From the NCBI RefSeq assembly GCF_001613805.1, contig NZ_LPVY01000021.1, forward strand, positions 62,001 to 126,000: 64,000 bases of DNA. Reading direction: 5' to 3'. The DNA is from Thalassospira lucentensis. Its GTDB lineage: Bacteria; Pseudomonadota; Alphaproteobacteria; Rhodospirillales; Thalassospiraceae. The position numbers and the translations under genes were made by a program. Below the pieces are notes generated by a model. The model ran no database searches and had not been told where the DNA came from. It was given only the letters and a program-made list of their open reading frames with translations. Positions 1-9,295 of the stretch are shown in pieces. Position 1 is the stretch's first letter, and every line of letters begins with the position of its first letter.

Positions 1-145
1 TTTTATATCAAAATTACTGATATATAAATTTTGGTATATATCATGTTTTTCGGTTTCAATGCCCGCGGAATTCTGACGGTCAACTCAGCAACTTACCGCA
101 ATGCAACACATTTTCCGATTTAGTATGATGATATGATAAAATATT

Positions 146-850
146 TCACCCGCTTCTGGCAATGGTAACCATTCCCCACACCGCCAGACCACAAACCACG
201 AGAATCGCGATCCCAAGGACCGGGGACGCAAAGCGGATTTGCATGAAACCGGTGGCGACACTTTCGGGGACTTTGCGCATGCCGGTGATCATTGCACCGA
301 TCAGGTTTTCGCGTTTGATCATCAGATAGAAGATCGCTGCCAGAACATGCAGTGCTACCGCTGCGTAAATCAGATTGATATTGGTGTGGTGAATGAAATT
401 CATCGTGCTGGCAAAATCGGAACTGACATAGGCAACCAGCGGACCGTCAAAGAACAGGAAGGTATCCTCGCTGGTGAAAAGGCCGCTTATTGCCTGTATC
501 GCCACGAGCAGGATCAGCACCACAACCATCCAGCCGCCCGCCGGATTATGCCCCGGATAAGTCAGGTCGCGGGCCGAGCCGTTTGGAAGTTTGCGCATAT
601 AGCCGATCACCTTGCGCGGTCCGGCAAGGAAGCTGGTAAAGCGCGCGTTCGAACTGCCGACAAATCCCCAGATGATGCGAAAAAGTACGAGTGCGAGCAC
701 GCTGTATCCTGAAATCGCATGGATATCGATCATGACTTCCTGATTGGACCACCAGGATGTCACAATCGCGATCACCAGCGCCCAGTGAAACAGGCGCACG
801 GGAAAATCCCAAAGCCGGACGGTTTTTTGCGGTTCAATCTGATCGCTCAT
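146..850 (-). CDS. cytochrome b561 family membrane protein
   Basis: A 234-residue di-haem cytochrome b561-type membrane protein, expected to move electrons between quinones and a periplasmic partner. The N-terminus has the family pattern RLWDFPVRLFHWALV. Four hydrophobic segments follow, with candidate haem histidines in RLFHW, DIHAISGY, FIHHTN and ALHVLAA. An upstream in-frame start would add 29 unlikely residues; the chosen ATG has the good ribosome-binding site AAAGGGGA. It diverges from an imelysin iron-uptake operon, with a Fur-like box in the shared promoter region, so iron control is plausible (inference). The electron partner cannot be told from sequence. Confidence 0.88.
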   Translation of the reverse strand: MSDQIEPQKTVRLWDFPVRLFHWALVIAIVTSWWSNQEVMIDIHAISGYSVLALVLFRIIWGFVGSSNARFTSFLAGPRKVIGYMRKLPNGSARDLTYPGHNPAGGWMVVVLILLVAIQAISGLFTSEDTFLFFDGPLVAYVSSDFASTMNFIHHTNINLIYAAVALHVLAAIFYLMIKRENLIGAMITGMRKVPESVATGFMQIRFASPVLGIAILVVCGLAVWGMVTIARSG

Positions 851-992
851 ACGCAGGTCCCCTTTAATCTGCTTTTTGCGCGGGCAAATAATGCAAGATT
901 GTGATGATGCCCCGATCCGGCCGAAAGTGCAGGTCAAATTCCGGTTATCACAGCAAAAAATGTGGAAAATCTGCTTGTTGAGATATTTGAAG

Positions 993-1010
993 TTTGCAAA
1001 TCATTATCAC
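993..1010. promoter_or_regulatory. candidate Fur box
   Basis: TTTGCAAATCATTATCAC lies between the divergent b561 and imelysin genes. It resembles half of the classical Fur consensus (AATCATTATC) plus the TGCAAAT half seen in many alphaproteobacterial Fur/Irr sites. Position and downstream gene content fit iron repression. Binding is inferred. Confidence 0.5.
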
Positions 1011-1083
1011 AAGCAGTAACTATTATGCGGAAGCATGATGGGCTATGCCCTTGGCTCACCTTCAGGGACAGATGGGAACTCCT

Positions 1084-2352
1084 ATGAAACTCGTTAAAAT
1101 TCTGGGGATGGCTGCACTGGCATCCACCCTTGGCGCACAGGCCTATGCCGCGCCGGGCGCAAAAGACGTCCTGACCACCTATGCCGATATCGCACATGCC
1201 GGTTACGAAGACTCGGTTACCACCGCCAAGCAGCTTCAGTCTGCTGTCAACGCGCTGGTTTCTGATCCGTCGCAGGCAACTTTCGATGCAGCGAAATCCG
1301 CATGGCTGGCTTCACGTGTGCCCTATCAGCAGACCGAAGTTTACCGTTTCGGCAACGCGATTGTCGACGACTGGGAAGGCAAGGTTAACGCATGGCCGCT
1401 GGACGAAGGTCTGATAGACTATGTCGAAACCGATCTTTACGGCGAAGAAAACGAAGAAAACCCGGCCTATACCGCCAATGTCGTTGCCAATCCGAGCCTT
1501 AGCATTTCTGGTGAAACCCTTGATGCGTCGACCATCGATAGCGCGCTGATCGAAAGCCTGCATGAAATTGATGACGTTGAAAGCAACGTTGCCACCGGCT
1601 ACCACGCCATTGAATTCCTTCTGTGGGGTCAGGACCTGAACGGAACCGAAGCCGGTGCCGGTGCACGCGCCTGGACCGATTATGCTGCGGGTGATGCCTG
1701 CACCAATGGCAATTGCGACCGTCGTGGCGCTTATCTTAAAGCCGCAACCGATCTTCTGGTTTCCGATCTGGAATGGATGACCGCACAGTGGGCCGATGGT
1801 GGCGAAGCACGCGCAACCGTCATGGAAGGCGACGGCGTTCCGGGTCTGACCGCGATTGTGACCGGTATGGGTTCGCTATCTTATGGTGAACTGGCGGGCG
1901 AGCGCACCAAACTTGGCCTGTTGCTGCATGATCCGGAAGAAGAGCATGACTGCTTCTCGGACAATACCCACAATTCGCACTACTATGACGCGCTGGGCAT
2001 CCAGAACGTTTATCTTGGCCGCTATACCCGTGTTGACGGTTCGGTCGTCGAAGGCGCATCGCTTTCGGACATGGTTGCCGCCAAGGATGAAGGCCTTGAT
2101 ACCGAACTGCGCGCCAAACTGGCGGCATCGGTTCTGGCGGGTAAAGCAATGGTCAGCCGCGCACAGGCAGGCGAGCATTTCGACCAGCTGATCGCGATGG
2201 ACAATGAAGACGGCAATGCCGTTGTTCAGACCTTTGTCGATGCGCTTGTCGATCAGACCAAATCGATCGAACAGATCGTTGCCGCGATTGGTGTTGACGG
2301 GATCGAGTTCGAAGGTTCGGACAGCCTTGACAATCCGACCTCGATCAATTGA
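1084..2352 (+). CDS. imelysin family protein (iron-regulated, periplasmic)
   Basis: A 422-residue exported imelysin (peptidase M75 family, IrpA/ICMP-like) thought to take part in iron uptake, possibly by binding iron or haem in the periplasm. A Sec signal peptide (MKLVKILGMAALASTLGAQAYA) ends in an Ala-x-Ala site. The family GxHxxE motif is present as GYHAIEFLLWGQ near residue 178. The chosen ATG immediately precedes the signal peptide; an upstream ATG adds 13 non-signal residues. It is the first gene of a four-gene operon (imelysin, di-haem oxidoreductase, imelysin, DUF1513), a recurring proteobacterial iron locus. The Fur-like box upstream supports iron regulation. Confidence 0.92.
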   Translation: MKLVKILGMAALASTLGAQAYAAPGAKDVLTTYADIAHAGYEDSVTTAKQLQSAVNALVSDPSQATFDAAKSAWLASRVPYQQTEVYRFGNAIVDDWEGKVNAWPLDEGLIDYVETDLYGEENEENPAYTANVVANPSLSISGETLDASTIDSALIESLHEIDDVESNVATGYHAIEFLLWGQDLNGTEAGAGARAWTDYAAGDACTNGNCDRRGAYLKAATDLLVSDLEWMTAQWADGGEARATVMEGDGVPGLTAIVTGMGSLSYGELAGERTKLGLLLHDPEEEHDCFSDNTHNSHYYDALGIQNVYLGRYTRVDGSVVEGASLSDMVAAKDEGLDTELRAKLAASVLAGKAMVSRAQAGEHFDQLIAMDNEDGNAVVQTFVDALVDQTKSIEQIVAAIGVDGIEFEGSDSLDNPTSIN

Positions 2353-2395
2353 TCAGATACGATCCGCATTCGGGGGCATACCCCAAATGAGTCCG

Positions 2396-2432
2396 ACGGC
2401 GGGGGAATTTTTCTCCCGCCGTTTCGCTTTTA
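2396..2432 (+). terminator. intra-operon hairpin/terminator
   Basis: The stem ACGGCGGG / CCCGCCGT is followed by the T-rich stretch GTTTCGCTTTT, between the first imelysin gene and the di-haem oxidoreductase gene. It may act as a partial terminator or 3' stabiliser that makes the first gene more abundant than the rest. Confidence 0.55.
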
Positions 2433-2448
2433 CGATTAGAAGAATTCC

Positions 2449-3906
2449 ATGCAGCTTCCCGCCATGCGCCTTTCCCGTTTCATGATTGCAACCGCCCTTG
2501 TTTTCGGGGCAATAACACCGGCATTTGCCAACGAAACATTGCCCGCCGATGGCCTGCCGGGCGGGGCGACCACATGGCAAAAGAAAACCGGGCGAATGGC
2601 ATTCACCCATCATTCGGCCAATATGACTTTTGAAAAGCGGCTTGATTTCAAGCTTGGCGAGGCCCTTTTTCAAAGGCTTTGGGTAACCGCCCCGACGCGC
2701 ACCAAGGCAGCGGATGGTTTGGGACCACTGTTTAATTCGCGCGCGTGCAACGGGTGCCATATCCGCAATGGTCGCGGCCATCCGGTCGATGCAAACGATC
2801 CATCAGCCGGGGCAACATCCATGTTACTGCGCCTGTCGATCCCGCCGCAAAATGATACGGATCGGGAATTGCTGGCAGCGGGGCGTGTATCGACCCTGCC
2901 CGATCCGGTTTATGGCGGACAGTTTCAGGATTTTTCGATCCCGTCCGTCCCGGCCGAGGGCAAGGTTACAGTCCGTTATGATACCCAGACCATCGAGCTT
3001 TCCGATGGCACCATGGTCGAATTGCGTCATCCGACCTATGGCATGGCTGATCTGGCCTATGGGCCATTGCATGATGATGTAATGATTTCACCGCGCATTG
3101 CCCCGCCAATGATCGGGCTGGGATTGCTGGAAGCCATTCCAGATGAGGTCCTGCTTGCCAACGCCGATCCGCAGGATCGCGACGGGAACGGCATATCGGG
3201 CCGGGTCAACCGGGTTTGGGATATTGCAAAGGACGAGCTCGCCATCGGGCGGTTTGGCTGGAAGGCCGGAATGCCAACCCTTGATCAGCAAAACCAGAAT
3301 GCATTCCAGTTCGATATCGGCCTTTCAACCCCGCTTTATCCGAACGCATACAGCGACTGCACCGAAGCCCAGAGCCTTTGTCGCGGTGCGCCGGATGGCA
3401 ACGATCCCGAGTTCGATAATCTTGAGGCCCATGACCAGATTACCGACCTTGTGCTTTATTACGCGCGTAACATCGCCCCTCCCATGCGACAAAACGCATC
3501 CGATCCGGATGTCATGGCCGGGCGCGAAATTTTCAATTCAATCGGATGCGCATCCTGCCACACGCCAAGCTATCAATTGCCAGAACGTGCCGATATGCCG
3601 GAACAATCCGGGCAGGTGATCTGGCCGCATAGCGACCTTCTGCTGCATGATATGGGTGACGGGCTTGCCGATCATCGGCCCGAAGCCGAGGCCAGCGGCA
3701 CGGAATGGCGCACGCCCCCCCTTTGGGGATTGGGCCGGGCGCAGGAAATCGATCCGCGTGCCGGTTACTTGCATGACGGGCGGGCGCGCAGCATTCTGGA
3801 AGCCGTATTGTGGCACGGGGGCGAGGCAAAACCCGCGCGCGACGCCGTCACATTCTTGCCATCATCGGATCGCAGCAAGTTGCTCGCGTTTCTGAAGTCT
3901 TTGTAA
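2449..3906 (+). CDS. di-haem oxidoreductase family protein (DUF1111)
   Basis: A 485-residue exported c-type cytochrome of the putative thiol/di-haem oxidoreductase family that accompanies imelysin genes. A signal peptide (about residues 1-27) ends in AFA. Two CxxCH haem-attachment motifs are visible, CNGCH near residue 102 and CASCH near residue 369, and the C-terminal segment has the family pattern WRTPPLWGLG ... YLHDGRA. The ATG follows an AGAAGAA-like purine stretch; an internal Met at residue 6 is the alternative start. It probably provides periplasmic electron transfer for iron handling, possibly with the nearby b561 protein (inference). Confidence 0.9.
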   Translation: MQLPAMRLSRFMIATALVFGAITPAFANETLPADGLPGGATTWQKKTGRMAFTHHSANMTFEKRLDFKLGEALFQRLWVTAPTRTKAADGLGPLFNSRACNGCHIRNGRGHPVDANDPSAGATSMLLRLSIPPQNDTDRELLAAGRVSTLPDPVYGGQFQDFSIPSVPAEGKVTVRYDTQTIELSDGTMVELRHPTYGMADLAYGPLHDDVMISPRIAPPMIGLGLLEAIPDEVLLANADPQDRDGNGISGRVNRVWDIAKDELAIGRFGWKAGMPTLDQQNQNAFQFDIGLSTPLYPNAYSDCTEAQSLCRGAPDGNDPEFDNLEAHDQITDLVLYYARNIAPPMRQNASDPDVMAGREIFNSIGCASCHTPSYQLPERADMPEQSGQVIWPHSDLLLHDMGDGLADHRPEAEASGTEWRTPPLWGLGRAQEIDPRAGYLHDGRARSILEAVLWHGGEAKPARDAVTFLPSSDRSKLLAFLKSL

Positions 3907-3942
3907 GTCTTGTTTTAGACGTCTTACTGTTCGGGGGATATC

Positions 3943-5073
3943 ATGCCTTTCCTGTGTCACACTCGCAAAGCCGCCCTTTTGGGGGCAACTGCCTTGCTGA
4001 CGGTGGGATTGGCACCGCCCGGTGCACGCGCCGATATCCCCGATGAAAATTACCGCCCGGTTCTTGAACATCTTCTGGGTGTGGTCATGCCGCCAAAGCT
4101 TGATGCGCTGCATGATGCAACGGACAATCTGTCTGAGGGGATTGATGATTTCTGTGCCGAACCCGATCAGGATGGCCTTGACGAGGTGCGCGAGGATTTC
4201 CACGCGGCCATGGATGTGTGGCAGGAAGTGCAGCCGTGGCGCATGGGGCCGATGGTGGCCAATGGTCGCGATCAGCATATCGAATACTGGCCCGACAAAC
4301 ATGGTACAGCGACAAGGCAGTTCCGCAAGCTGATGTTTGACAAGCCCGCGATCTATACCGACCGGGAAAAAATCGCCGAAACCAGTGCCGCGTTGCAGGG
4401 TTTTCCGGCGCTTGAGCAGGTCCTGTTTGATGACAAGCTGTCACCCAAGCTTCTGGACGATGACGAGGATGGCGTGTTCCTGTGCGGTTATGGTGGGGCC
4501 ATTGGCGCCAATCTGGAACGCATGACGGGTGAACTGGTTGATGAATGGCCGGCATTTGCCCAGGGCATGATGGAAGCCGGTCCGGACAGCATGGATTACC
4601 CGGATGCCAAATTTGCCGCGACCGACCTTTATCGCGCGCTTCACGAAGGACTTCTGATCATTGTCAGTCAGAAACTTGGCCGTCCGCTTGGCGACGGACC
4701 AAAGGACGGCAAAGCCAGCCGGGCCGAAAGCCCGACATCCAAACGGTCCCTGCGCAATATCACCCATAACCTTACCGGGCTGTTTGCGATTTATGACGGC
4801 AAGTGGGGTGATACCGGCGAAGAAGGCAAAGGCCTGTCAGCTCTGATCGACAGCAGCCTTCTGGATCGGTCCTTCAGGCTGAACTGGCAAACCATGGTGG
4901 ATGCGCTTGATAAACTGCCACCATCGATTGTCGAGCTTCTGGATCAGCCAGACGGTTATCAGAAACTCGCCGACTTTGCCGGGCAGGTCAGCTTCGTCAA
5001 TACGCTGGTCGAGGGCGATGTTGGCGGCACGACGCAATTGGGCGGCGGGTTTAACGCACTTGACGGTGACTAG
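3943..5073 (+). CDS. imelysin family protein, second copy
   Basis: A 376-residue exported imelysin-like protein and the third gene of the iron operon. It has a Sec signal peptide ending near GARA. It shares the all-helical imelysin layout (DFHAAMDVWQEVQPWRMGPM, RQFRKLMF, GFPALEQVLFDD). At the position of GxHxxE it reads GFPALE, so the histidine is missing, unlike the first copy. The two copies of such operons are commonly divergent and may bind different ligands. Its start follows CGGGGGATATC. Confident on family, not on biochemical role. Confidence 0.88.
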   Translation: MPFLCHTRKAALLGATALLTVGLAPPGARADIPDENYRPVLEHLLGVVMPPKLDALHDATDNLSEGIDDFCAEPDQDGLDEVREDFHAAMDVWQEVQPWRMGPMVANGRDQHIEYWPDKHGTATRQFRKLMFDKPAIYTDREKIAETSAALQGFPALEQVLFDDKLSPKLLDDDEDGVFLCGYGGAIGANLERMTGELVDEWPAFAQGMMEAGPDSMDYPDAKFAATDLYRALHEGLLIIVSQKLGRPLGDGPKDGKASRAESPTSKRSLRNITHNLTGLFAIYDGKWGDTGEEGKGLSALIDSSLLDRSFRLNWQTMVDALDKLPPSIVELLDQPDGYQKLADFAGQVSFVNTLVEGDVGGTTQLGGGFNALDGD

Positions 5074-5092
5074 GCGAACGGGAGGCCGGAAA

Positions 5093-6232
5093 ATGAAACA
5101 TCAACGACGCGAGTTTTTGAAACTCATGGGTGTTGGCGGGGCCTTTACCCTGTTGCCGATCAGCATTACGCGTGCCGCCGCACCAACATCTATTGAAGAC
5201 CGGGCGCATTATATTTCCGCCAGTGCCGGGGATCATGATGACTTTTATGTCAGCGCCTTTAATGCCAATGGCAAGATCCTGTTTGAACAGGCCCTGCCCG
5301 GCCGGGGTCATGACCTTGGCCTGCGCCCAAACCATGTCGATGTGGCCGCAGTTGAACGCAGGCCGGGTCTTTATGGCCTGATCCTTGATCGCCATAGTGG
5401 CGAGGTCCGCGCCAAGCTGCATTGCCCGGAAGACCGGCGGTTTTACGGACACGCGGTTTATTCCGATGACGGGCGGTTCCTTTATGTCACCGAGAATGAT
5501 TTTGATCATGCCCGCGGGGTTGTTTCCGTCTGGGATGCCGAAGACGGGTATCGCCGCATTGCCGAATTTGACAGCTTTGGCACCGGACCGCACGAATTGC
5601 ACCTGATGCCCGACGGCGAAAGCCTTGTCATCGCCAATGGTGGCTTGCACACCCACCCGGACTTTGATGGTCGGACCGCCCTTAATATCGACACTATGGA
5701 ACCAAACCTGTCGATCATTGATCGCCATACCGGAAAACTGATCCATCAGGCGTCACTTAAAGCCGACTGGCATCAATTATCGATCCGCCATCTTGATGTC
5801 GCCCCCAACGGGACAATTGCGGCGGGCTTCCAGTATCAGGGGGAACTGACCGATCAGGTACCGCTGGTCGGGTTATGGCAGCCGGGTAGCGAAATCCGCC
5901 CGATCGAAGCCCCGGATAATGTCCAGCTGCGCATGCGGCAATATTGCGGATCGGTGCGCTTTGACGCATCGGGACAGGTATTTGGCATTTCCTGCCCACG
6001 CGGCGGGTTGATCACATTCTGGGATGTCAAAACATCGGGCTTCCTGACCCATATCGCCGCCCCGGACGGCTGCGGCCTTGCCGCGACAGATGTAGCAGGC
6101 CAGTTCGTTGGCACTAGCGGGCTTGGCAATGGGTGGCGCATGGATGCGATTCGCCGAAAACGCGTCGAATTACCCGACGATTCGCTTAAATCGCTTCATT
6201 GGGACAATCATCTGCGGCGTATTTCCGTTTAA
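5093..6232 (+). CDS. DUF1513 domain protein, Tat-exported
   Basis: A 379-residue protein of the DUF1513 family, the usual last gene of imelysin operons. The N-terminus MKHQRREFLKLMG carries a twin-arginine motif followed by a hydrophobic stretch and a signal cleavage region near TRAAA, so export by Tat is expected. The rest has beta-propeller-like repeats (FYGHAVYS, LRPNHVDV, GPHELHLMPDG, SIRHLDV). An upstream extension is in frame but lies inside the previous gene; the chosen ATG has the ribosome-binding site GGGAGG. Molecular function is unknown; a role in iron acquisition is inferred from context. Confidence 0.88.
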   Translation: MKHQRREFLKLMGVGGAFTLLPISITRAAAPTSIEDRAHYISASAGDHDDFYVSAFNANGKILFEQALPGRGHDLGLRPNHVDVAAVERRPGLYGLILDRHSGEVRAKLHCPEDRRFYGHAVYSDDGRFLYVTENDFDHARGVVSVWDAEDGYRRIAEFDSFGTGPHELHLMPDGESLVIANGGLHTHPDFDGRTALNIDTMEPNLSIIDRHTGKLIHQASLKADWHQLSIRHLDVAPNGTIAAGFQYQGELTDQVPLVGLWQPGSEIRPIEAPDNVQLRMRQYCGSVRFDASGQVFGISCPRGGLITFWDVKTSGFLTHIAAPDGCGLAATDVAGQFVGTSGLGNGWRMDAIRRKRVELPDDSLKSLHWDNHLRRISV

Positions 6233-6255
6233 ATATCGTCGTCCAACCCAACCTG

Positions 6256-6286
6256 AAAGGCCGTACTGATCGTGCGGCCTTTTTGG
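6256..6286 (+). terminator. rho-independent terminator of the imelysin operon
   Basis: The stem AAAGGCCG / CGGCCTTT with an 11-base loop, followed by a T run, lies 24 bases after the DUF1513 stop codon. Confidence 0.8.
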
Positions 6287-6401
6287 CATTTTCGACCTGA
6301 AATCCGCAGAAAACCGCGACATTAACCAACCATTTTAGTCGGGATAGAAACAGCCCAAATCTCTCAACCAAAAATTTTATGCAAATGCGAACGATTTTCA
6401 C

Positions 6402-6430
6402 TTGCGCAGTGATTTTTCCTGACCTATAAC
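6402..6430 (+). promoter_or_regulatory. candidate sigma-70 promoter for a small RNA
   Basis: TTGCGC and TATAAC are separated by exactly 17 bases. The -10 matches consensus at 5 of 6 positions, the -35 only at 3. No open reading frame follows, but a run of hairpins ending in a terminator does. Confidence 0.45.
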
Positions 6431-6436
6431 GGGTCT

Positions 6437-6582
6437 CGACACAGCCCGCGAATGCAACCCATTCGCACTTGTCCCCAAAAGGCTTGTCTCTCACCTGCGG
6501 GTCTCTCTCCCCGCAGGCCTCTCAAGGTGGAACAGCGGTGGTTATCGATGCGGGAAACGATAACCGCCGCTTTCTCTTTTCA
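6437..6582 (+). ncRNA. candidate small regulatory RNA
   Basis: About 145 bases in a 407-base gene-free gap. It starts just after the candidate promoter and contains three perfect or nearly perfect hairpins: GCGAATG/CATTCGC (6448-6466), CCTGCGGG/CCCGCAGG (6494-6517) with a pyrimidine loop of TCTCTCTC, and a 14-bp stem AGCGGTGGTTATCG/CGATAACCGCCGCT (6534-6571) followed by TTTCTCTTTT, which looks like an intrinsic terminator. The exposed CT-rich segments (TCTCTC, CCTCTC) could pair with ribosome-binding sites, as in several alphaproteobacterial trans-acting RNAs. I do not recognise the family. Start and end are estimates. Confidence 0.5.
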
Positions 6583-6639
6583 GCACAAAGAAACCGGCAT
6601 TGCTCCACGCACAGATATTGCGCGCGGACGGATAAGACA

Positions 6640-7398
6640 TCAGACGTTATGAGATAGTTTGTCCCCGGCGGATTTCAGCGCATCGCGATATTGCGCATAG
6701 TTTTTGCGGGCATCATCCTTGGGGGCGACAATACATACCGTTGCAACACACACACCGTTCTGATCGCGGATCGGGGCGGCAAAGCAATGGGTGAAAGTGT
6801 CGACGATACTGTCGAAGGAAAAGAACCCGTCTTTTGCCGCCTGCCGGATTTCGGTGATATAGGCATCAAAATCGGTATGGCTGCCATCGGGCAGAACAAA
6901 ATCGTTTGCCGGAATCAGATCGCGGATTTCATCATCGGAAAAATGGCCCAGCAACAGCCGCCCCGATGCCGTCCACGGGATCGGAGTGCGTTCCCCGACA
7001 TTGGCGCTGATGCGGAACGGACGGCTGCCTTCGCGTTGCAGAGCGACAGTGTATTTGTTGCCGTCCAGCATGCAGAACTGCGATGTTTCCTTGGTGGTGG
7101 CGGTGATTTCATCTAACACGACACCAGCTTCGCGGGTCAGATCGAAATATTCGCGATAGGCCAGCCCAAGGAAATAGACACGACGCCCAAGGAACACCGA
7201 TCCGTTGGCATCGGTGGCCTCAAGCATGCCATGTTCCAGCAGAACGCTGATCAGATCATAGATCGTAGAGGTCGGCGCGCCGAGCGCCTGGGCGATCTCG
7301 GCAGGCCGTTGCGAGACTTTGACAGAGCGCAAATGATCAAGAATATCAAACGCCCGATCAATGCCGCGCGCCCGTTTCCGTATTTGCCCTTCTTTCAT
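6640..7398 (-). CDS. IclR family transcriptional regulator
   Basis: A 252-residue IclR-type regulator. The N-terminal winged helix-turn-helix spans about residues 8-70 (RAFDILDHL, PAEIAQALGAPTSTIYDLISVLLEHG), and the C-terminal effector domain has family patterns (GRLLLGHFSDDE, GFFSFDSI, CFAAPI). A TTG start 21 bases upstream is open, but the chosen ATG has the clear site GAGGGA. It is the last gene of the amino-acid ABC transporter/RidA operon, so it probably controls that operon through the palindrome at 10871-10892 (inference). The ligand is unknown. Confidence 0.9.
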   Translation of the reverse strand: MKEGQIRKRARGIDRAFDILDHLRSVKVSQRPAEIAQALGAPTSTIYDLISVLLEHGMLEATDANGSVFLGRRVYFLGLAYREYFDLTREAGVVLDEITATTKETSQFCMLDGNKYTVALQREGSRPFRISANVGERTPIPWTASGRLLLGHFSDDEIRDLIPANDFVLPDGSHTDFDAYITEIRQAAKDGFFSFDSIVDTFTHCFAAPIRDQNGVCVATVCIVAPKDDARKNYAQYRDALKSAGDKLSHNV

Positions 7399-7441
7399 AA
7401 GTTCCCTCTTCGCTGGCAATCAGTTCTTTGGATAGAGGTTC

Positions 7442-7828
7442 TTATGCCTTGCGAAAGGCAATGCAGTCGACCTCGACCTTGCAATCCACCACCATTGAAG
7501 ACTGAACGCAAGCGCGCGCAGGCGGATGATCGCCGAAATATTCCTGAAAGACGCCGTTGAAGCTCCAGAAATCACGGGCATCATCAAGCCAGACGCCAAT
7601 GCGCATGATATCGCTTGCGCTATATCCGGCATCCTCGACGATTTTCAGCATGTTTTCGATAGCGATACGGGACTGTTCGACAATCCCGTTTCCAACGACT
7701 TCGCCATCACGCATCGGCGTTTGTCCGGACACGTAAAGCCATCCATCGGCTTCCGTAGCCTTTGCAAAAGGCAGTGCCTTCTGACCGTTTCCTTTTGCTT
7801 CACCGACACCGTGTCTTTTGATGGTCAT
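7442..7828 (-). CDS. RidA family protein (reactive enamine/imine deaminase)
   Basis: A 128-residue member of the RidA/YjgF/YER057c family. Typical members hydrolyse reactive enamines and imines released by PLP enzymes during amino-acid breakdown. Family segments include FAKATEADGWLYVSGQTP, EQSRIAIENMLKIVEDAGYS, and the C-terminal PPARACVQSSMVV with the Arg usually needed for substrate binding. The ATG is preceded by AGGAGATATTGA. It sits between an amino-acid ABC transporter and IclR, consistent with uptake and catabolism of an amino acid or derivative. Confidence 0.92.
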   Translation of the reverse strand: MTIKRHGVGEAKGNGQKALPFAKATEADGWLYVSGQTPMRDGEVVGNGIVEQSRIAIENMLKIVEDAGYSASDIMRIGVWLDDARDFWSFNGVFQEYFGDHPPARACVQSSMVVDCKVEVDCIAFRKA

Positions 7829-7849
7829 TCAATATCTCCTGGTCTTCAA

Positions 7850-8614
7850 TCACATTTCAGAATTTGCAAGAAAGCCCCGCAACCGGTCTGTTTCCGGTGC
7901 GCCGAAAATCTGTTCGGGGGGACCTTCTTCGTGGATACGGCCGTGATGCATGAACACGACCTTGCTTGAAACATCGCGGGCAAAGCGCATTTCATGGGTG
8001 ACAAGCAGCATGGTCATTCCGTCATCGGCAAGATCGCGGACAACGGCCAGAACTTCCTTGACCAGTTCCGGATCAAGGGCGGATGTCACTTCGTCAAACA
8101 GCATGATGCGCGGGTTCATCGCAATCGCGCGCGCAATCGCGACACGCTGCTGCTGTCCGCCAGACAACTGACCGGGGAAATGATCACGTCGTTCAATCAT
8201 GCCAACCCGTTCAAGCCATTTTTCGGCGATGGCATAGGCTTCGTCCTTTGCCATTTTCTTGGTCTTGGTCAGACCCAGCATGACATTGCGAATGGCGGTC
8301 ATATGCGGGAACAGGTTGAACTGCTGAAACGCCATACCGGTCATGGCGCGTTGACGCGCGATATGACGTTCGGAAAGACGGCAGCGTTCACCACCGTCGT
8401 GTCTGTAGCCGATGGCTTCGCCGTCCAGTTCGATGGAACCGCGTTCGAAATCTTCAAGCAGGTTCACACAGCGCAACAGGGTTGTCTTGCCCGAACCCGA
8501 TGATCCGATCAGCGAGACGACATCACCCTTTTGCATGGTCATATCGATGCCCTTGAGGACTTCGAGATCACCAAAACTTTTGTGAAGATCGGTAATTGTC
8601 AGAATGGGGGACAT
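7850..8614 (-). CDS. polar amino-acid ABC transporter, ATP-binding protein
   Basis: A 254-residue ABC ATPase of the polar amino-acid (GlnQ/HisP) type. It shows Walker [10 protein letters not shown], the signature [14 protein letters not shown], Walker [13 protein letters not shown], and the switch histidine in [10 protein letters not shown]. An upstream in-frame Met would add 14 residues and overlap the permease gene; the chosen ATG follows AATGAGGCAGCC. It energises the two permeases encoded just upstream. A 10-base gap separates it from the permease stop, so the genes are probably cotranscribed. Confidence 0.95.
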   Translation of the reverse strand: MSPILTITDLHKSFGDLEVLKGIDMTMQKGDVVSLIGSSGSGKTTLLRCVNLLEDFERGSIELDGEAIGYRHDGGERCRLSERHIARQRAMTGMAFQQFNLFPHMTAIRNVMLGLTKTKKMAKDEAYAIAEKWLERVGMIERRDHFPGQLSGGQQQRVAIARAIAMNPRIMLFDEVTSALDPELVKEVLAVVRDLADDGMTMLLVTHEMRFARDVSSKVVFMHHGRIHEEGPPEQIFGAPETDRLRGFLANSEM

Positions 8615-8624
8615 GGCTGCCTCA

Positions 8625-9284
8625 TTATGGGATCGAGATGCGGCGTTCGACAGCACGGCCGGCCTGTTCGATCAGGAAGTTCAGAATGAAATAGACGAAA
8701 CCAACGAAGAGATAGAATTCGAGGCTAAGATAGGTCCGTGAAATGACCTGCTGGGTTGCCAGCAGCAATTCAACCACACCAATGATCGACAGCAGTGTCG
8801 ATGCCTTGACGATTTCGGTCGCGGTATTGACCCAGGTCGGCAGTATCTGGCGCAGGGCCTGGGGCAGCAGGACATAGGCAAAGGTTTGCCCGAAAGTCAG
8901 CCCGATTGACTTGGCGGCTTCGGTTTGACCGGCCGGGATTGCCTTTAACGCACCACGGACAATTTCCCCGACATGGGACGAACAGAACATCGTCAGCGCA
9001 AGCACACCAGCCTGAAACGCGCTAAGATCCAGCCCCACAACCGAAAGAATATAAAAACAGGCAAGGATCAGAACGAAAACCGGCGTGCCACGCAGGAAGT
9101 CGATATAAAGCCGCACCCCAAACCGGGTCGGCTTATTGCCATATGTCATCGCCAGACCAACGAAAACGCCAAGGAACGTTCCAAGCAGCACGGACGCGAC
9201 GGAAATCAGAACCGTATCGCCAAGCCCGGCCAGCAGGTTCATCCGGGCATTCCACAATTCGGTCAGGAAAAGAGAAAAATTCAT
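8625..9284 (-). CDS. polar amino-acid ABC transporter permease
   Basis: A 219-residue inner-membrane permease of the HisM/GlnP family with about five hydrophobic helices and the family's membrane loop near [15 protein letters not shown]. The EAA-type segment reads [27 protein letters not shown], which contacts the ATPase. It lies 11 bases after the companion permease gene. Two different permeases plus one ATPase and one binding protein give a standard heterodimeric importer. Confidence 0.93.
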   Translation of the reverse strand: MNFSLFLTELWNARMNLLAGLGDTVLISVASVLLGTFLGVFVGLAMTYGNKPTRFGVRLYIDFLRGTPVFVLILACFYILSVVGLDLSAFQAGVLALTMFCSSHVGEIVRGALKAIPAGQTEAAKSIGLTFGQTFAYVLLPQALRQILPTWVNTATEIVKASTLLSIIGVVELLLATQQVISRTYLSLEFYLFVGFVYFILNFLIEQAGRAVERRISIP

Positions 9285-9295
9285 GTGAAAGCCTT

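Noticed and set aside
1-145. AT-rich inverted repeat (CAAAATT / AATTTTG) at the left edge
   Set aside because: Short and AT-rich; could be chance or the promoter of a gene outside the window.
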